A stretch of 64,000 bases of DNA from Chytridium lagenaria (taxonomy: Eukaryota; Chytridiomycota; Chytridiomycetes; Chytridiales; Chytridiaceae), in NCBI GenBank assembly GCA_025449115.1, contig JAHLKC010000043.1:186001-250000 (forward strand), in the 5' to 3' direction. The notes beneath the pieces are model-generated. The model saw nothing but the letters and a program-made list of their open reading frames with translations, did not search any database and was not told the DNA's origin. This document shows, piece after piece, positions 36,501 through 49,352 of the stretch (positions are counted from its first letter, which is position 1; every line of letters starts with the position of its first letter). Both the position numbers and the translations under genes were made by a program.

Positions 36501-37930
36501 CCTTTAGACGGAACATCTTCCATTGTTTTTATCTTAAACTTTTTTCAGAAAAAAGACGGCAAGGAATTCCGCTGGATTCAACCTGCGAAGAGAGAAAAAA
36601 GAGGTATCCAAGTATATATTCATCTTCTAATAATTCTAGTTGGAAGCTATGCTGTAGACGATTACTTCCGTGAGCACTTCGAGTTGGCAGCAAAGCTGCC
36701 GGGCCAAAAGCTCCAAGAGCGGCGAAGTCTTCACTAATTTTGTAAGTAGTTTTCTCTTTCTTATTCGAGTTCAAGCTTTCATATACTGCGATATGCGTGT
36801 GAAGGAAATTGACCCAATATGGCAGAAACGACTTTCAATTTTTTTCCGCCTGAGCTTTCCGAACTGTTGGAGAAAGAACTTTACGCCCAAAAGAAGTCGC
36901 AAGGGGTCAAAGCTGTAAAAAGGGCCGCTACAACTCCTGAGGAAGATGACGATTTTCTTGAAAAAGAGAGACAAGAAGAGCAGGAAAAAATTGATAATGG
37001 TAGGATAAAAGGTCCTAAGGATATTTATTGATTTATAAATTTTTATTAGCCGAAGAATGGACCGAGGAGGATCAAGCTCTAAAAGACGCTCTTATGCAAA
37101 AGGTTTGCTGTTGTGAAACTCAGAAGATTTATTTATTTTTAGGGATTTGACAGTTGGTCACGAAAAGATTTTTTAGCGTTTATCAAGGCGAATCAAGAAT
37201 ACGGAAGGTGTTATTAGCACTTTGATAAATGCTGAACGTTATAGGGACAATATTATTGAAATTGCGAAAGAAGTTGAAGGAAAAACACCTGAAGAGGTGA
37301 AGAAGTACTCTGCGGTGTTTTGGAAAAGATACAAGGAGATTTAGGTTGAATTTTTTTTCTATTTACCTTAGCTATTGTTACTTATTCGCCTTCACCTCTA
37401 ATTGCATGAATAGAATGGGAAAAGCATATTCGAACATCGAAAAAGGAGAGCGAGTACTTCAGAAGCAATTTGAAATTCAAGAAGCATTAACCAAGAAAAT
37501 AACAAGTACACGCCTTCCTCTTCAGCAACTCCGCTTTAACTACGGACAGTCCCGCGGCAAGAATTTCACTGAGGAGGAAGATCGGTTTATGGTGTTGCAT
37601 GGCTTTAGTTTCTATCCTCATCTTTGCTAGATTATCTGCCTGGAGAAGTTTGGATACGGGACTGAGGACGTTTATGAGAAAATTCGTGAGGAGATCAAAA
37701 CTTCAACGTTGTTCAGATTTGACTGGTTTATTAAATCGAGAACTGCGCAGGTATGTTTCTGTAAAATTAAATGTTTTAACTCGCTCGCAGGAGATACAAC
37801 GAAGATGTACCACACTCATAGGCTTGATACAAAAGGAGGAGCTGAGGAGAAGGAGCGCGAGGACAAGAAGCGGAAGGCCGTGGCTGTTGCCCAAAAGACG
37901 GAAAGGGCGACCAAGAAGAAGAAGAAGTGA
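33553..37930 (+). CDS. ISW1: ISWI-type SNF2 chromatin-remodelling ATPase
   Basis: Nucleosome-sliding ATPase. Short first exon MGEDMDI, then [31 protein letters not shown] (AutoN region), basic/acidic linker, [40 protein letters not shown] (motif I, split by an intron), [19 protein letters not shown] (DEAH, motif II), LLLTGTPLQ (III), [81 protein letters not shown] (V), [19 protein letters not shown] (VI). Then HAND ([20 protein letters not shown]), SANT ([19 protein letters not shown]) and SLIDE ([30 protein letters not shown]), ending in a lysine-rich tail, TGA 37930. A one-base loss near 34397 breaks [15 protein letters not shown]. More than 15 short introns. Confidence 0.93.
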
Positions 37931-38051
37931 ACATCCTACGTCCAGCGCTTGCTCTATTTTCTGTATACGTCGTCTTTTTTCTCTGTATTGATTAATAAAT
38001 TTATAAACCGAAAGAAATCCGGAGCAAAAAAGTCCATTCAGTGTGACAACT

Positions 38052-41000
38052 ATGAAGCTCGACTCTACAACGTCAGAGGCTCTAAGGAAGTTCGTAGTGG
38101 CCCAGCTGGAGCTGCTAGGCTCCAGGTAAGCATCGATTTGAAAGTATGTGGTGCTCATCATGCTACATGGGGCTGGGAGCTACCTTTTTTTTTTGTCCTG
38201 TGGGAAATGTACTATAATTTCCACTTTCCTACATTTTATCCAGATGCGATGTTGATCCGACTGTTCTCCCGACTACGTTGTTGCATTACTGAAACATGAC
38301 AAGTCAGAAAAGGACTTGAAGGAAACTTGTATAGTACAGCTTGATGACTTTCTCAGAGAAGTAATGATTCTGCATGGCATTCCATGTATCATGCATTCCG
38401 CAGTCACAATATGCTCATAATTACATTACAGAAACCGTTAATTTTTGTGGAATCCATATTTGAGTATCTCGCAAAGGAAGGTGCGCTTCATCCTGGAGAG
38501 AAGGAGAGGGAAAAGGTTGGAAAGGGAAAAACTTGAGGATATCTTAAAAACTATTAACAGAGTTTTGACGCGTCTGGTTTGGGAGGCGACCATAAACTTC
38601 CTGCGACGGATTTGGACTCCGGGGCATACTCGTCGAGTAAGATCGCAGGCGATGGGGATACCGAATATGGAAATGGGAGTCATGGTGGCAGAACAAATGG
38701 ATCAAATATAGTTATTCAAGAAAGATATGCTGGAGAAGGCGACAACGATATTAGTTATTCGAAGAAACGAAGACCTGACGATGGAGTCGATGATTCATAT
38801 GATCGACGAGGTAAACAGGCTCGGTCTGACGGATATATGGGCCGCGGAGGAGTACGGGGTCGACGTTCCGAGAGCTAGAAGGTCTGGGACGAACTCATCT
38901 AATTTGGGCAATCAAAAGCAAGCATGGTCAAATGCTGGTGGAATTCCAGGAAACAGGAATTATGGAGGACTGGGGTGTCTCAATGGGTTGTGCCGACAGA
39001 TGGAATGTCGCGTCCACAGCAGAGTCCCCTCAATGAAGGGCAATATCTTGGTGATCACGGCAAAGCACTTACTTCGGCGGACGACCTCAAAATCAATCCA
39101 GACGTCAACGGTGCAGAGATTTTAATGGTAAATTGATAATCGTAAGATATATCTTCTTATTCCCTGGAAGATTATGGTTATTGCAGGCGCGCAGAGCAGT
39201 GCCCGTACGAGCATGTCATTGATCAAAGCCAAACTGAAGCTCGTATGCTGACAGGCCATGGATATGACAATGCTGGACGGCAGCTGTACAATGCGGGAGT
39301 AGAACCGCTGCAAGGAGGATCTTATGGGAATGCATCTGATGCCGGTTCGCTACTGAATTAAGTTTTCTTCAACTAATATACTGAAGTAGCTGGGAAACTT
39401 CCTGATGCACCAGATTTAGAAACTGAGGCATATGACCGACAGCTCCATCGTTTTACGGTATGAGAGGGTTTACCGGAAATCTAAGTTCAGCAACGAACGA
39501 ACACTTTCCTCGCTCTGTGGAACATCAGCAAGGATATGGTCTTCAGAGGGGAGGAAGGGGCCGTGGACCCGGAAGAGGAATCACTAGAAACGCTGGGTAC
39601 CAACCATATCCAGCACGTCCTAAGGTAGACTCGATCATCGTAAACAATATTCCGGACGAGTGCAATAATATGGAAAGCGTCAACCGGTTTTTCAGCAAAT
39701 TTGGGAATATCGTGAACATACGAATGGAGCCCCAGTTAAAGCAGGCAATAATTCAATTCAGCTCACCGGAGGAAGCTAATCGTGCGCATAAATCTCCTGA
39801 GCCTGTCTTTTCAAACCGGTTTGTAAAAGTTTTTTACCACAACCCAGAGAAACCGCAAGAAAGATCGGTTGGCGGGGTTAAGCCTCCGGAGGTCAACGTG
39901 GGCCAGAGCCAGCTGCAATCGCTGAGGCTACGACCCACAGGCTTCCAAGCCTTAACCTCTCCTGGGCCTTTAAATTTGCAAACCCCACTTGTGCACAAAA
40001 AGGCTGTTCCCGAAGCTGACAACAAGTCTGTTCGAGCTATGCTAGAGCTTCAAAAGAAGGAAAGCAGTTAATTCAAAAACAAATTGAGTTTAAGAAGCAA
40101 ATATTAGAGAAGTTGGAGCGAAAAGACTTGAGCAGTAAAGAGAGGGCTTTGCTCTTAGAAGCTTGGAAAACTACTGAAAGTTCCGCGCGCGCAACTTTGA
40201 GCAACGCAGTATCGGCCGGTGCCACGGTTAAAGCTCGAGTACCTGTGAACATGACTCCTGAAGAACGCGAAAAGGCCCGGTTAGACAGAGAGCTTGATAT
40301 GATCAACCAAATACAAGATCCCGATGGCGGTCCCTCCGCAAATGATACCAATGCCGCCCTTCTAGCTCATCTTGAGTCCCTTAAAGTCGAGGTTGAATTT
40401 CTTTTATTGTCTTATTATTACAACTCCCCATGTATACTTATAATCAACGTCAATTATTTAAAGGCTTTACGGGTTGGTGTGGATCCTGCCATAGCTTTAA
40501 GACAACCGTCAAGTGGAGCCACACGATGGAACGCAAAATCGCGACCATCTGTTTTCAATCTTGATAATCGCACAACAAAATTACTTGTTAGCAATGTGCC
40601 TGCTGGTTCAAGCGTGCTGCATTTGACCAATTCAAGGTATTATGTTTTTCTGTCACCTCAAGCTTTACTTTCATTATCTGCTGGTTTATTATTATAACAT
40701 TGGCAGTTTTGCCTGCTGACGAGTTTACCAGCACTTTGGAGAAGTGATAGCGTTTGATTTGGATGAAACGCTGGGGTCTTGCGAATTCAATACAAAAGAA
40801 GAATGGAAGCGGAGAAGGTTTGATAGAAAATGGTTGACTTTTTAAAAGTTGTAGGCTATGCACGCGAAAACTCTCGTGAACGGAAACTTGGTGGAATTGG
40901 CTTGGGTTGACGATAAGGCTGAGGCACCGCAGGCTGCGAATGTGGAACCTACCGAAGGTGTGCTGCCTGCGACTAACCTTTCGCCGGAGCCGGCTGCTGA

Positions 41001-41064
41001 AGATATTGACGCCTTATTTGACGACGACGATGAAAGTGAAAGAGGATGGAAGCACAATCGATGA
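38052..41064 (+). CDS. RBM26/RBM27-like RNA-binding protein (PWI-like, CCCH, RRM)
   Basis: Relative of RBM26/RBM27, which in animals and fission yeast feed nuclear RNA to decay/processing complexes. N-terminal PWI-like fold: MKLDSTTSEALRKFVVAQLE, CDVDPTVLPDYVVALLKHD, ETCIVQLDDFLRE. A basic, Gly/Arg-rich middle (YSKKRRPDDGVDDSYDRRG). Near 39135-39220 a CCCH finger: RRAEQCPYEHV. RRM: SIIVNNIPDECNNMESVNRF FSKFGNIVNIRMEP, KQAIIQFSSPEEANRAHKSP, FVKVFYHNPEKPQ. Coiled-coil part (EEREKARLDRELDMINQIQD), second RRM-like piece, and an acidic end DIDALFDDDDESERGWKHNR; TGA 41062-41064. The domain order is that of RBM26/27. Multiple introns not all traced. Confidence 0.85.
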
Positions 41065-41138
41065 AGCAATAAAATGTTTATTTTATTTTATAGAATCATG
41101 TTTTTTTAGGCGCTGGAACGCCAGTTCTGTCAATTGTT

Positions 41139-43290
41139 TTATCTCTTGAAAAGTAGCAATGATACAATTATTATTGTCAGGCTAGATAAGGCTATCTTAT
41201 CGTCCATGCCAGCATCCATCTTTTTTTTTTCTTTATCAGCTACCAAACGCCACACTTACAATTACCTTGTTCAAGCACTGCAAAATGTAACCTAAATCCA
41301 ACACGGGGTTTCCCATATCATCCACTTGATGGAAAACGTAATTTCGAAATAACTTTAACGGATAAAATTGTCCTAACTCTGACCAGGCATCGTCTGCGTC
41401 GTATCTAAAATGGTCAACTAACTTCAGGCGTCACAGAAATACTCAGGCCTTTCTCCAGAGAGATTCATTTTGCTAAGTAATCGAACTAATCTCCCATTCT
41501 CTGTCTCGCGACTCAGCTCGGTCTCCAGCAAGTCACGATAACTAATGCATGAGGTTAATTGCATATAAACATGTTGTACCTAAAGATAGAGTTGATCTCA
41601 TTCACAAGACGTGGTCCGATCATTGTAATCAAATCGTCTACGGCTTTAAACGTTTGTGACTTTCCGAGTAAATACAATATAACATTTTTGAAGTCTGCCG
41701 AAAAGTTTCGCGAAATGTATTCCAAGGCTTTCGGAATGTTATGTATGGCTGACAAGGATCCAAAGGCAAGAGTGAGCAGCAGTTGGCCAAATTGGCTAAG
41801 ATCATCATGCTGATAAATAGTTTCAGAATTTTTTTTTCATGCTCAACCTACTTGAAGTTGCGCGATGCTTTTCACTGATGAATCATAGGTAAGCATGTCA
41901 ATAACACCAACACAGCTCAGCCGAACTCGGTTCTTTCCTGTCAAAATGACCTTTGTAGGTTCTAACACGCGCGCTGCGAGGCCAGATGAGTGGATCGATT
42001 TCAACCCTGATGCAATTTGAATCACATAGCTCCAAAGAATTTTTTCAGGTACAGGCGCAGATTGACTGATGGCCAAATGTTTGGAAAACAACGAGGGGTA
42101 TAACGGAAAGTAATCGTACACAAAGACCAAAGCTGATATTATAAGTAGGACTTCCAAGAGTGATAGGATTGGCTTACAATGATCTCCGAATGCTTTTGTT
42201 GTGAATGCTTCTCTTAAACATATCACATTAGGATGAGAAATCTTCCTCCACGAGTCGACAGCGGACATCGCGGCCTCATTAGATAGACGAAACCCTGAGA
42301 AAGTCAGATTTGAATAAGAAAGCCTACCATGAAGTCGAAGAAGAGTGTAAGGCTTCCCATCCTTTGAACTTATCGTCTTGTAATAGGAAACCGAGTATCC
42401 CAACAGCTTCGAGAAGTGATCCGGGATCGCATCGAGCGATCTAAATGAGTGGTATACATGAAGTTCCTGTGGAAGGCGGATATTTGAGGTTTCTAGGGAA
42501 AAGTCGCATCATTTACATAACTTAAGCGACTTACCGGCTGTCTCGAATGAACCAAAAGAGTCAGCATTTCTTCTTCTCAGATCATCGCGAAAAGTTTCCG
42601 ACATGAAAAAGGCGTGTGATTGTTTCTGGTGGGGGTGCATATTGGAGACATGGGGGAGAGGAGGCGTGTGAACGTGATATGTCATTTGGGAGCGTAGCTA
42701 TGTACTGGTCAACATCTAGCTTCTAAAGAATAATACCTGCTGAGGTGAAGACTGGCTTGTAGGAATACTAGGGTAATCGGGAGCGGCATATGGTGAATAA
42801 TTCATTGTTGGGTGGGCATAATTATTCTTTAAATTAAAAAATGTAGTATACCAAGCAAACCTCTATTCCGTAACTTGACGGTGTGGGTGTATCACTTCCT
42901 GTCCCAAACTTTTTCGCTGAAGTGGACGCTTGGCCAGACTCGAAATCCTTTGAACTAGATGGCTTAATATCTGGAAAAGAAATAAAGCAACCTCGTTCCT
43001 AAAAAGATATGAATAACATGTAAAAACGAGGTTGGTACCTCCAGAGACTTCAGCGATAGGAGTAAATATTGGCGAGTCAACTCGCAAGCGAGATTTCCTA
43101 AGGCATGCGCATTATTGATATTTTATTTACGTCGTTAAGAGAATGGGGCAGTAGCTTACAGCTCAGGAGAGGACGTTGAAGACACCAAGCTTTTGACTTG
43201 AAGCAGCAGCAGCAACGACAGAAAGATAAGCATTAATTGAAAACGTAGAGGGGAAAGCGATGTGGAATTGGCTCCATCCATCTCATCCAT
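41139..43290 (-). CDS. PAN3: PAN3, regulatory subunit of the PAN2-PAN3 deadenylase
   Basis: Pseudokinase subunit that recruits PAN2 to poly(A)-binding protein for mRNA tail trimming (cytoplasm). Disordered Ser/Pro-rich N-terminus (VDSPIFTPIAEVSGG; NYSPYAAPDYPSIPTSQSS). Pseudokinase: GYSVSYYKTISSKDGKPYTL, FRLSNEAAMSAVDSWRKISH PNVICLREAFTTKAFGD, VFVYDYFPLYPSLFSKH, PEKILWSYVIQIASGLKSIH SSGLAARVLEPTKVILTGKN RVRLSCVGVIDML. C-terminal knob: ALEYISRNFSADFKNVILYL. After a 48-nt intron the end MDAGMDDKIALSSL fits the family LDAGVxEKI motif; TAA 41141-41139. Start ATG 43290; the in-frame ATG at 43281 is an alternative. Convergent with RBM26/27, 74 bp apart. Confidence 0.92.
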
Positions 43291-43502
43291 ACCGCATCGT
43301 GACTAAACTCGCAGCCTTGCTTCTCAAACTTGCAGAATCCGTGAATTATCACGTAGCGGCACAGGCGATCCCTGGCCCTAGACTTTGATGGGGAACTCTC
43401 CATCTAAGTCACACTACGGAAATTTCCTCTTGCTTTTTTCCCATTCAGGTTTTCTTGACGTCCCATTCATCAGACACGACCAAGCTGCACCTTTGAGCGA
43501 GA

Positions 43503-46500
43503 ATGACTACGGGGCTCTCAGACTACTTAGCGAATACCTTGTCTCAAGGTATGCGTTTGCGTTGTGTCTCATTGCATGCGCTGAGCTGTAGCATGCTGCA
43601 TTGCTCAGCGTTGTTGGCTTCGCATGGTTCGGACACTGATACAACCTGTTTTTTAGACCTTTCCATTCGTGCGAATGCAGAGAGAACTCTTGCCCAGCTT
43701 AGCGAAGAATCTTTTGTATGTCTTTGATCTTATGATGAGGTTTTTTAAACATCTCGTAGCCCCAATATACCGTTGCGTTATGCCAGGAGCTTGCCAATGA
43801 GCGCAACATTCCTGGGACAAGGCAGGCTGCTGGTTTGTTGTTCAAAAATGCTGTATCAGCAAAGGTACCAAGACTCGCTGGTTACAATACTAACTTTGCA
43901 GGACTTGATGATGCGTGGGACATATGCGGATCGTTGGCTTCAAATGGATGCTGGTTACAGGACACAGATCAAGGCTTCGGTGAGATTGGTTTACTTAGCA
44001 GTACTGATATAGTAGCTTTTGCAAACCCTTGACACTGCGGTTCCTCAGGCAGCGTCTGCTGCGGCTGCTGCCATCCATGCGGTAGCTGAAATCGAATTGC
44101 CCGCACAGCTCTGGGATGATTTGATTGCCACCCTTTGCGACAACGTTCAGAGAGCAACTGGGGGCCCTGTTTTGAAAGAGTTCAGTCTTCAAACTCTTGG
44201 TTATATTTGCGAAACTATTGTATATACGGTTATGTGGGTTTAGACTAAATGACTATAGGATCAAGCGATTTTTCAAAACAAAGACAACCCCAACAAGATT
44301 CTCACCGCCATTGCTCACGGCGCGAGGAAGGACGAGCTTAAGTTTGGAATCCTTCTATATTTTCGACTGACATTTTCAGCACTAAGGTCCGTCATGCGGC
44401 TATCCGCGCGTTGATCAACTCACTTGAATTTGCCAAGAGCAACTTCGAAAATCCGGTTAGATTTGTGTTTTCTTTTCATAGTTTTTAATTCTCTCTAGAT
44501 GGAGCGAAACTACATTATGCAAATGGTGTGTGAAGCCACTCAGTGCCAAACTGATGATGAGCTTGTGGCATCTGCCTTTGAGTGCTTGGTTAAGATTATG
44601 TTCCTTTATTACGAGTTCATGTCTTTTTACATGGAGCAAGCGTTGATTGCGGTACAAATGAGTTGAAGATGAGGCACTCATTATCCTTAGCTTACTTTAA
44701 GCGGAATGAAGCTTGAAAATGATAAAATTGCTCTTCAAGCCATCGAATTTTGGTCTACTGTTTGTGAGGAGGAGAGTATTCGCATTCAGGACAAGACATT
44801 ATGCTATAACTTTTCGAAAATCGCTTCAAAAAACCTCGTCGATGTTTTGGTCTTCTTGATGACGAAAAAGGTGCCGCATATTTTTTTAAAAGTATTTATG
44901 TTATTAGGATGCACACGACGATGAGGACGAATGGAACGTGCCTATGGCGGCTGCCACCTGTCTGTCTTTCCTTGCCAATGCTGTCCAGAATGATATTCTT
45001 GGCCTTATCGTTCCCTGGATTCAAAAACAATTGCTGGCGACGACTGGCACTACAGAGAAGCCGCTGTCATGGCGTTCGGTTCGTCGTGTAGTTTATTTTT
45101 GCGTCTAATGTTTTCGTAGGATCAATTTTGGATGGTTTATCCGACGATGCTATTATGATGCTTGTTCAGATGGCTTTCCCGTCCTTGATCAAAATCATGC
45201 AGGAAGATCCCAATGTTCTTGTGAAGGACACGGCTGCATGGGCTTTGGGTCGGATTTGTGAGAAATTGGATGCCAAGCAATTGGGAGCTATGCTTACTCC
45301 CTTGATCGAAGTTGTTTTGAAGGGCTTGAATGATCAACCGCGAGTCGCCACAAATTGCGCCTGGGTAGGACATCTCATGCGTTCATTGATTGATTTTTTA
45401 GTGTATCATGCAATTGGCCGAGCGCGTTGAGAAAGAAGGCGATGGAGATTACCCTCTTCTTCCTTTCTTCGAACATTTGATCAGGGGTTTGCTGGAGAGC
45501 GCGGAGAAACTTAGCGAGGAGGTTAATGTGAAAGCCACAGCATACGAGGCAATCGCCAGCCTTGTCAGCTCTTGCTCTCCCGAGTGTTACAACTCAGTTG
45601 TTTCTCTTCTCACTGGCATTTTAACTAAGCTTGAGCAAACAGTTCTTATGCAGGTACATATCTCACAAGGTTCCCTAGTTTAAGTGTCTTGTAGAACGAG
45701 GTAGTAAACAATGATGATCGCATGACAATTCAGGAGCAGCAGGCCAATCTTTGCAGCGTCTTGACGGTTTGACAATTTGCATGAAGATTACTAATCTCTC
45801 AGAACATCATTCGTCGTCTCGGCCAAAGTATCAGTCCGTTCTCTGACAATATCATGCAGTTGCTGTTGCAGATGTTGAGTACGGCCTCCAAGAATTCTAC
45901 CGTTCATGAAGACGTTTTCATCGTTGTCAGTGCGTTGAGCGGAGGTACGATATCTTTTGTATCAAGATTCTTAAACACTGTTTGTTTGTTAGCTGTCGAG
46001 CAATTCTTTGAGAGATATATGGAGCAGTTTAAGCCCTTCCTCTTGGCTGCGCTCCAGAACCCCGGAGATGCCCAGGTTTGCTTCACATCCACTGTTATTT
46101 TCTAAAGTATTTAGTTGTCTGCTATTGCTGTTGGGTTGGTTGGCGATATTTGTCGCGCATTGAACGCGCGCGTTATTCCTCACTGCAATGAGTTTATGCT
46201 TCTATTGGTTCAGAATCTTCAGGTTTGAACCCTTTTCGTTTGGCTAAAGATATCTTTTTTTAACCGTGATATTAGAGTGATGTTTTGGATCGCACTGTCA
46301 AGCCGGCGATTCTTTCTTGCTTTGGTGACATTGCATTGGCTATCGGTGGGCATTTCGATCAGTACGCATCTGTATTGCCAACTTTATCTTTCGTGATGGA
46401 TTACGCGAAAGTTATACAGGATGTACTGCTCGCTATTTTTGGGATCTTTGTGACTTATCTCCTTTAGGATTCTCCTGAGGAAATTGATTACTACTCTGTG

Positions 46501-46978
46501 CTGCGTGAAGGGATTTTGGAAGCCTTTGTCGGAATTGTTCAAGGTCTTCATTCTGAAAACAAAGGTTTGAACACTTCCCATAAATGATAATCTATGATTG
46601 TTCTAAAGTTTTATATTCATCACCTTTTACTTTACTTCCAGTTGGTCTTCTTGAAAATGTCATCACCAACTTGTTCGTCTTTATGGAGACAATTGCACGG
46701 GAGGCGGAATCTTTCCCCGAGCGCGAAATGCCCGACTCTCTTATTAGCACCATGGTCGGCCTTATGGGGTAAGTTTTACGAACTTACATTTTGATCGATT
46801 GATTTATTCTGACGCCTTTCACAGAGACATTGCAGACACCTTCCCGGAACGCACGTTGGCACAGTATTTCAAGGGCGACTGGGTGGACAGGGTTCTTAAG
46901 GATTTGCGGAAGAGCGCCAACCCCAAGAATGCAGAGTTGAGCAAGTGGGCGAAGAGCAAGATCAAGAGGCATCTGTGA
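43503..46978 (+). CDS. KAP95: Importin subunit beta-1 (karyopherin beta 1)
   Basis: Nuclear import receptor built of HEAT repeats; binds importin alpha, RanGTP and nucleoporins. First exon [15 protein letters not shown] joins across an intron to [20 protein letters not shown]; then [212 protein letters not shown] blocks, and [15 protein letters not shown] 46976-46978. Order and motifs match the whole family from N to C terminus. About 15 introns. Confidence 0.95.
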
Positions 46979-47176
46979 GGCGCTTGATATGTCATATCTT
47001 TTTTTTGCCGTCATAAAATACGTTACGGAAGTGGAAGCGAAATTTCGCCTTCAAAGTATTAAAGTCAACTAAAGAGAAAATCATTATCGCCCTTGTCGTT
47101 CTAGTGCAGTCTCCTTGAATTTTATTTAAGGCATCCTAGAGTCTGAAAATCCTTCAATCATTTCGAACGATCAAAA

Positions 47177-49352
47177 ATGGGCTTCGTCACTGTGTTGGTG
47201 CAGCACGCCTGGGCCATGCAGCCGGCTGGATCTGAGGAAACTGACGAAAAGAAAGATGAGCAGAAGCCCACACGCCAAACAATCTCGTTATCAAGTATCC
47301 GAGTGTCAGTTCCGTCATCAATCCAGTCCTTTGTAAAAGTTTACAACTCGAGCTATCAGAAGAACAGCCAAGCGCGACTGGGTGTATTGGCATCCGACGT
47401 CCTCCTCCGTCTCGAAATATGGTGTTTTCGTCAGTGATCCAAGACCCAACTCGCACAGACAATATCCGGCATTCTGTCGCACGAAGGGTCGAGAACAAGG
47501 AACTCGCTGAAGAATCAAAGGATGACAATCCTGCAACGTCAAAGACCAAGAGATATTGCGCACAGGCACGACGCTCGTTACTGGCGTTGAGCAGATTAAA
47601 GTCACAGAGCATTCGCGAAAGATGTCTGGAGCTCTTGCTGGAAGCTTTGGATATCAATACATTGGCTTCAGATGATGCTGAAGTGGCAAATTTGTTGCTC
47701 TTCGTGAATGAGATAGCAGAGGTTCTCGAGATGGCTATCATTCACGTCGCCGAAGGAAGCGTCAAGGAAAAGCGCTTGGAGACAAGGTTTATTACGTCGT
47801 TGTCGATGACTACATGGAAAAGCTCATTTTGGTTTGTTCTTCCCTTTACCAACAAAACTTAATGTGTATAGTGCATAGCTTTGTCAATACAAAGACTCGA
47901 GTTTGCTTGCGAGGTAAAAGCTTTCTATATACCGCAAGAGGTTCACAGCTCGTTCGAGCATCTTGTTGAAGCGCAACTTCCATGTTTGACTTCGGAGGAT
48001 CCATACTTGCAGCAGCTGATATCATCTACTTCAGAAACGGTTGGCATTCAGTATTTTTCGAACATAACATCCTTATTCTTTTTTAGATAAAATGGCTGAC
48101 GTCGACACGGGTGGAGGCAGAAGAACTGATGGCGTCACCTGTTGCCTTATCTCTTTTATCTCAAATCACCCGTATGACACCCCCAAATAATATTCTGTCC
48201 CTCGCCGATCCCTTCTTCGGAATCTTGGCCGATTTGAAGGAGAAAAATGAATGGTTTGGCAGAGGGTCTTCATTTTTTGTATTAAAACGTGTTAAATATG
48301 AAGGTATCTCGGGCGAAAGTTTATTCGCCTCTTGGCAACATCAGCGCTTATGAATGCAGACGCCTGCGCGCTTTTCATTACATTAGTCAAAAGGCTTGAC
48401 AACAAGCGATGCTGGCAGTGGATATATATGGGATTGCTCTCCCTAGGAGCGATTGTTCTGACCTCGCCTTACGCACCTGTGAGGAAACTGGCATTGGACC
48501 AAGGCCTACTCTTTTTCTTGAAATTAAAGGAATTAGAGACGGAAAATCTGGAGGAAGATAATTTTTGGAAAACGCGATCGGCTGCTATTTTGGTTCTCCA
48601 AGAAATCTATGTATGCCGGAGATCTGATCCCATGGCTATAATGATATTGGAAAGCCTTAAAGAGCAGAAACAATTGGAAGAGCATCCGTTTATTAAGAAG
48701 CAGTTGAACAATACGGTTCCCGGCGAGACGACAACGCATGGCCGCCTCTTTTTTTTTTCAAGTACATTTGCATTGCTCTCGCGGAATCGTATTCAGAGTC
48801 TCAAAGCAGATACATTTTTTTTAAGAAAGTATTTAAAAACCACGGACAGAAAGGGGATTTCAATTATGAAAAAAAGCAGCTCGCGATTTCCTCATAAAAA
48901 AGCAACGCCGACGAAAAAGGGAAAAACAGAGAAATTAAGTAAACCGAGACGGTTTTGGGACGAAAAATCAAATGAAGGAGGATTTCATCATGACGAGCAT
49001 GATGAAGGCAATGACGAAGCTTCTCGGTTTCTTTCTGACCACCCGTATCATTACAATTACAAAGACAACACGACAATTGTGACAAAATGCAAACTTGATG
49101 AGGAAGATGTGGAAACGATAACTTAACGCGAATGAATCACATGCCTGTACGGCCATCTTTGATGTCGAACTACACCTATGCAATCACCCAATGGATCCGC
49201 AGCTGGCCGTGACGCAAAAACCTTCAAATGGAAGTGTTAATAGACGGAAGCTGTTTTCTAAAGCTAACCGTGATCCGGGTATTGCTGTACATAAGCGCTC
49301 AAAAGAAACTAGACAGACACCCATCTTCTTCCCGCAAATTAACCCTGAATAA
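47177..49352 (+). CDS. Unknown protein, helical with basic C-terminal tail
   Basis: Not recognised. ATG 47177 gives MGFVTVLVQHAWAMQPAGSE. Long helical stretches follow (RYCAQARRSLLALSRLKSQS, ANLLLFVNEIAEVLEMAIIH, YYVVVDDYMEKLILCIALSI, EVHSSFEHLVEAQLPCLTSE, SLADPFFGILADLKEKNEWF, ALFITLVKRLDNKRCWQWIY), HEAT/ARM-like in feel but without a clear repeat. The C-terminal part is lysine/serine rich (KKSSSRFPHKKATPTKKGK), then acidic/His rich. The frame is broken by one-base slips near 47415 and 47780, and again near 49120, after which an open frame (LFSKANRDPGIAVHKRSKET) continues to TAA 49350-49352; the gene may end there or at 49125. A large conserved-looking but unnamed protein. Confidence 0.6.

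Noticed and set aside
37703..38161. 152-codon minus-strand frame
   Set aside because: Spans the ISWI C-terminal exons and the RBM26/27 start on the other strand; no motifs.
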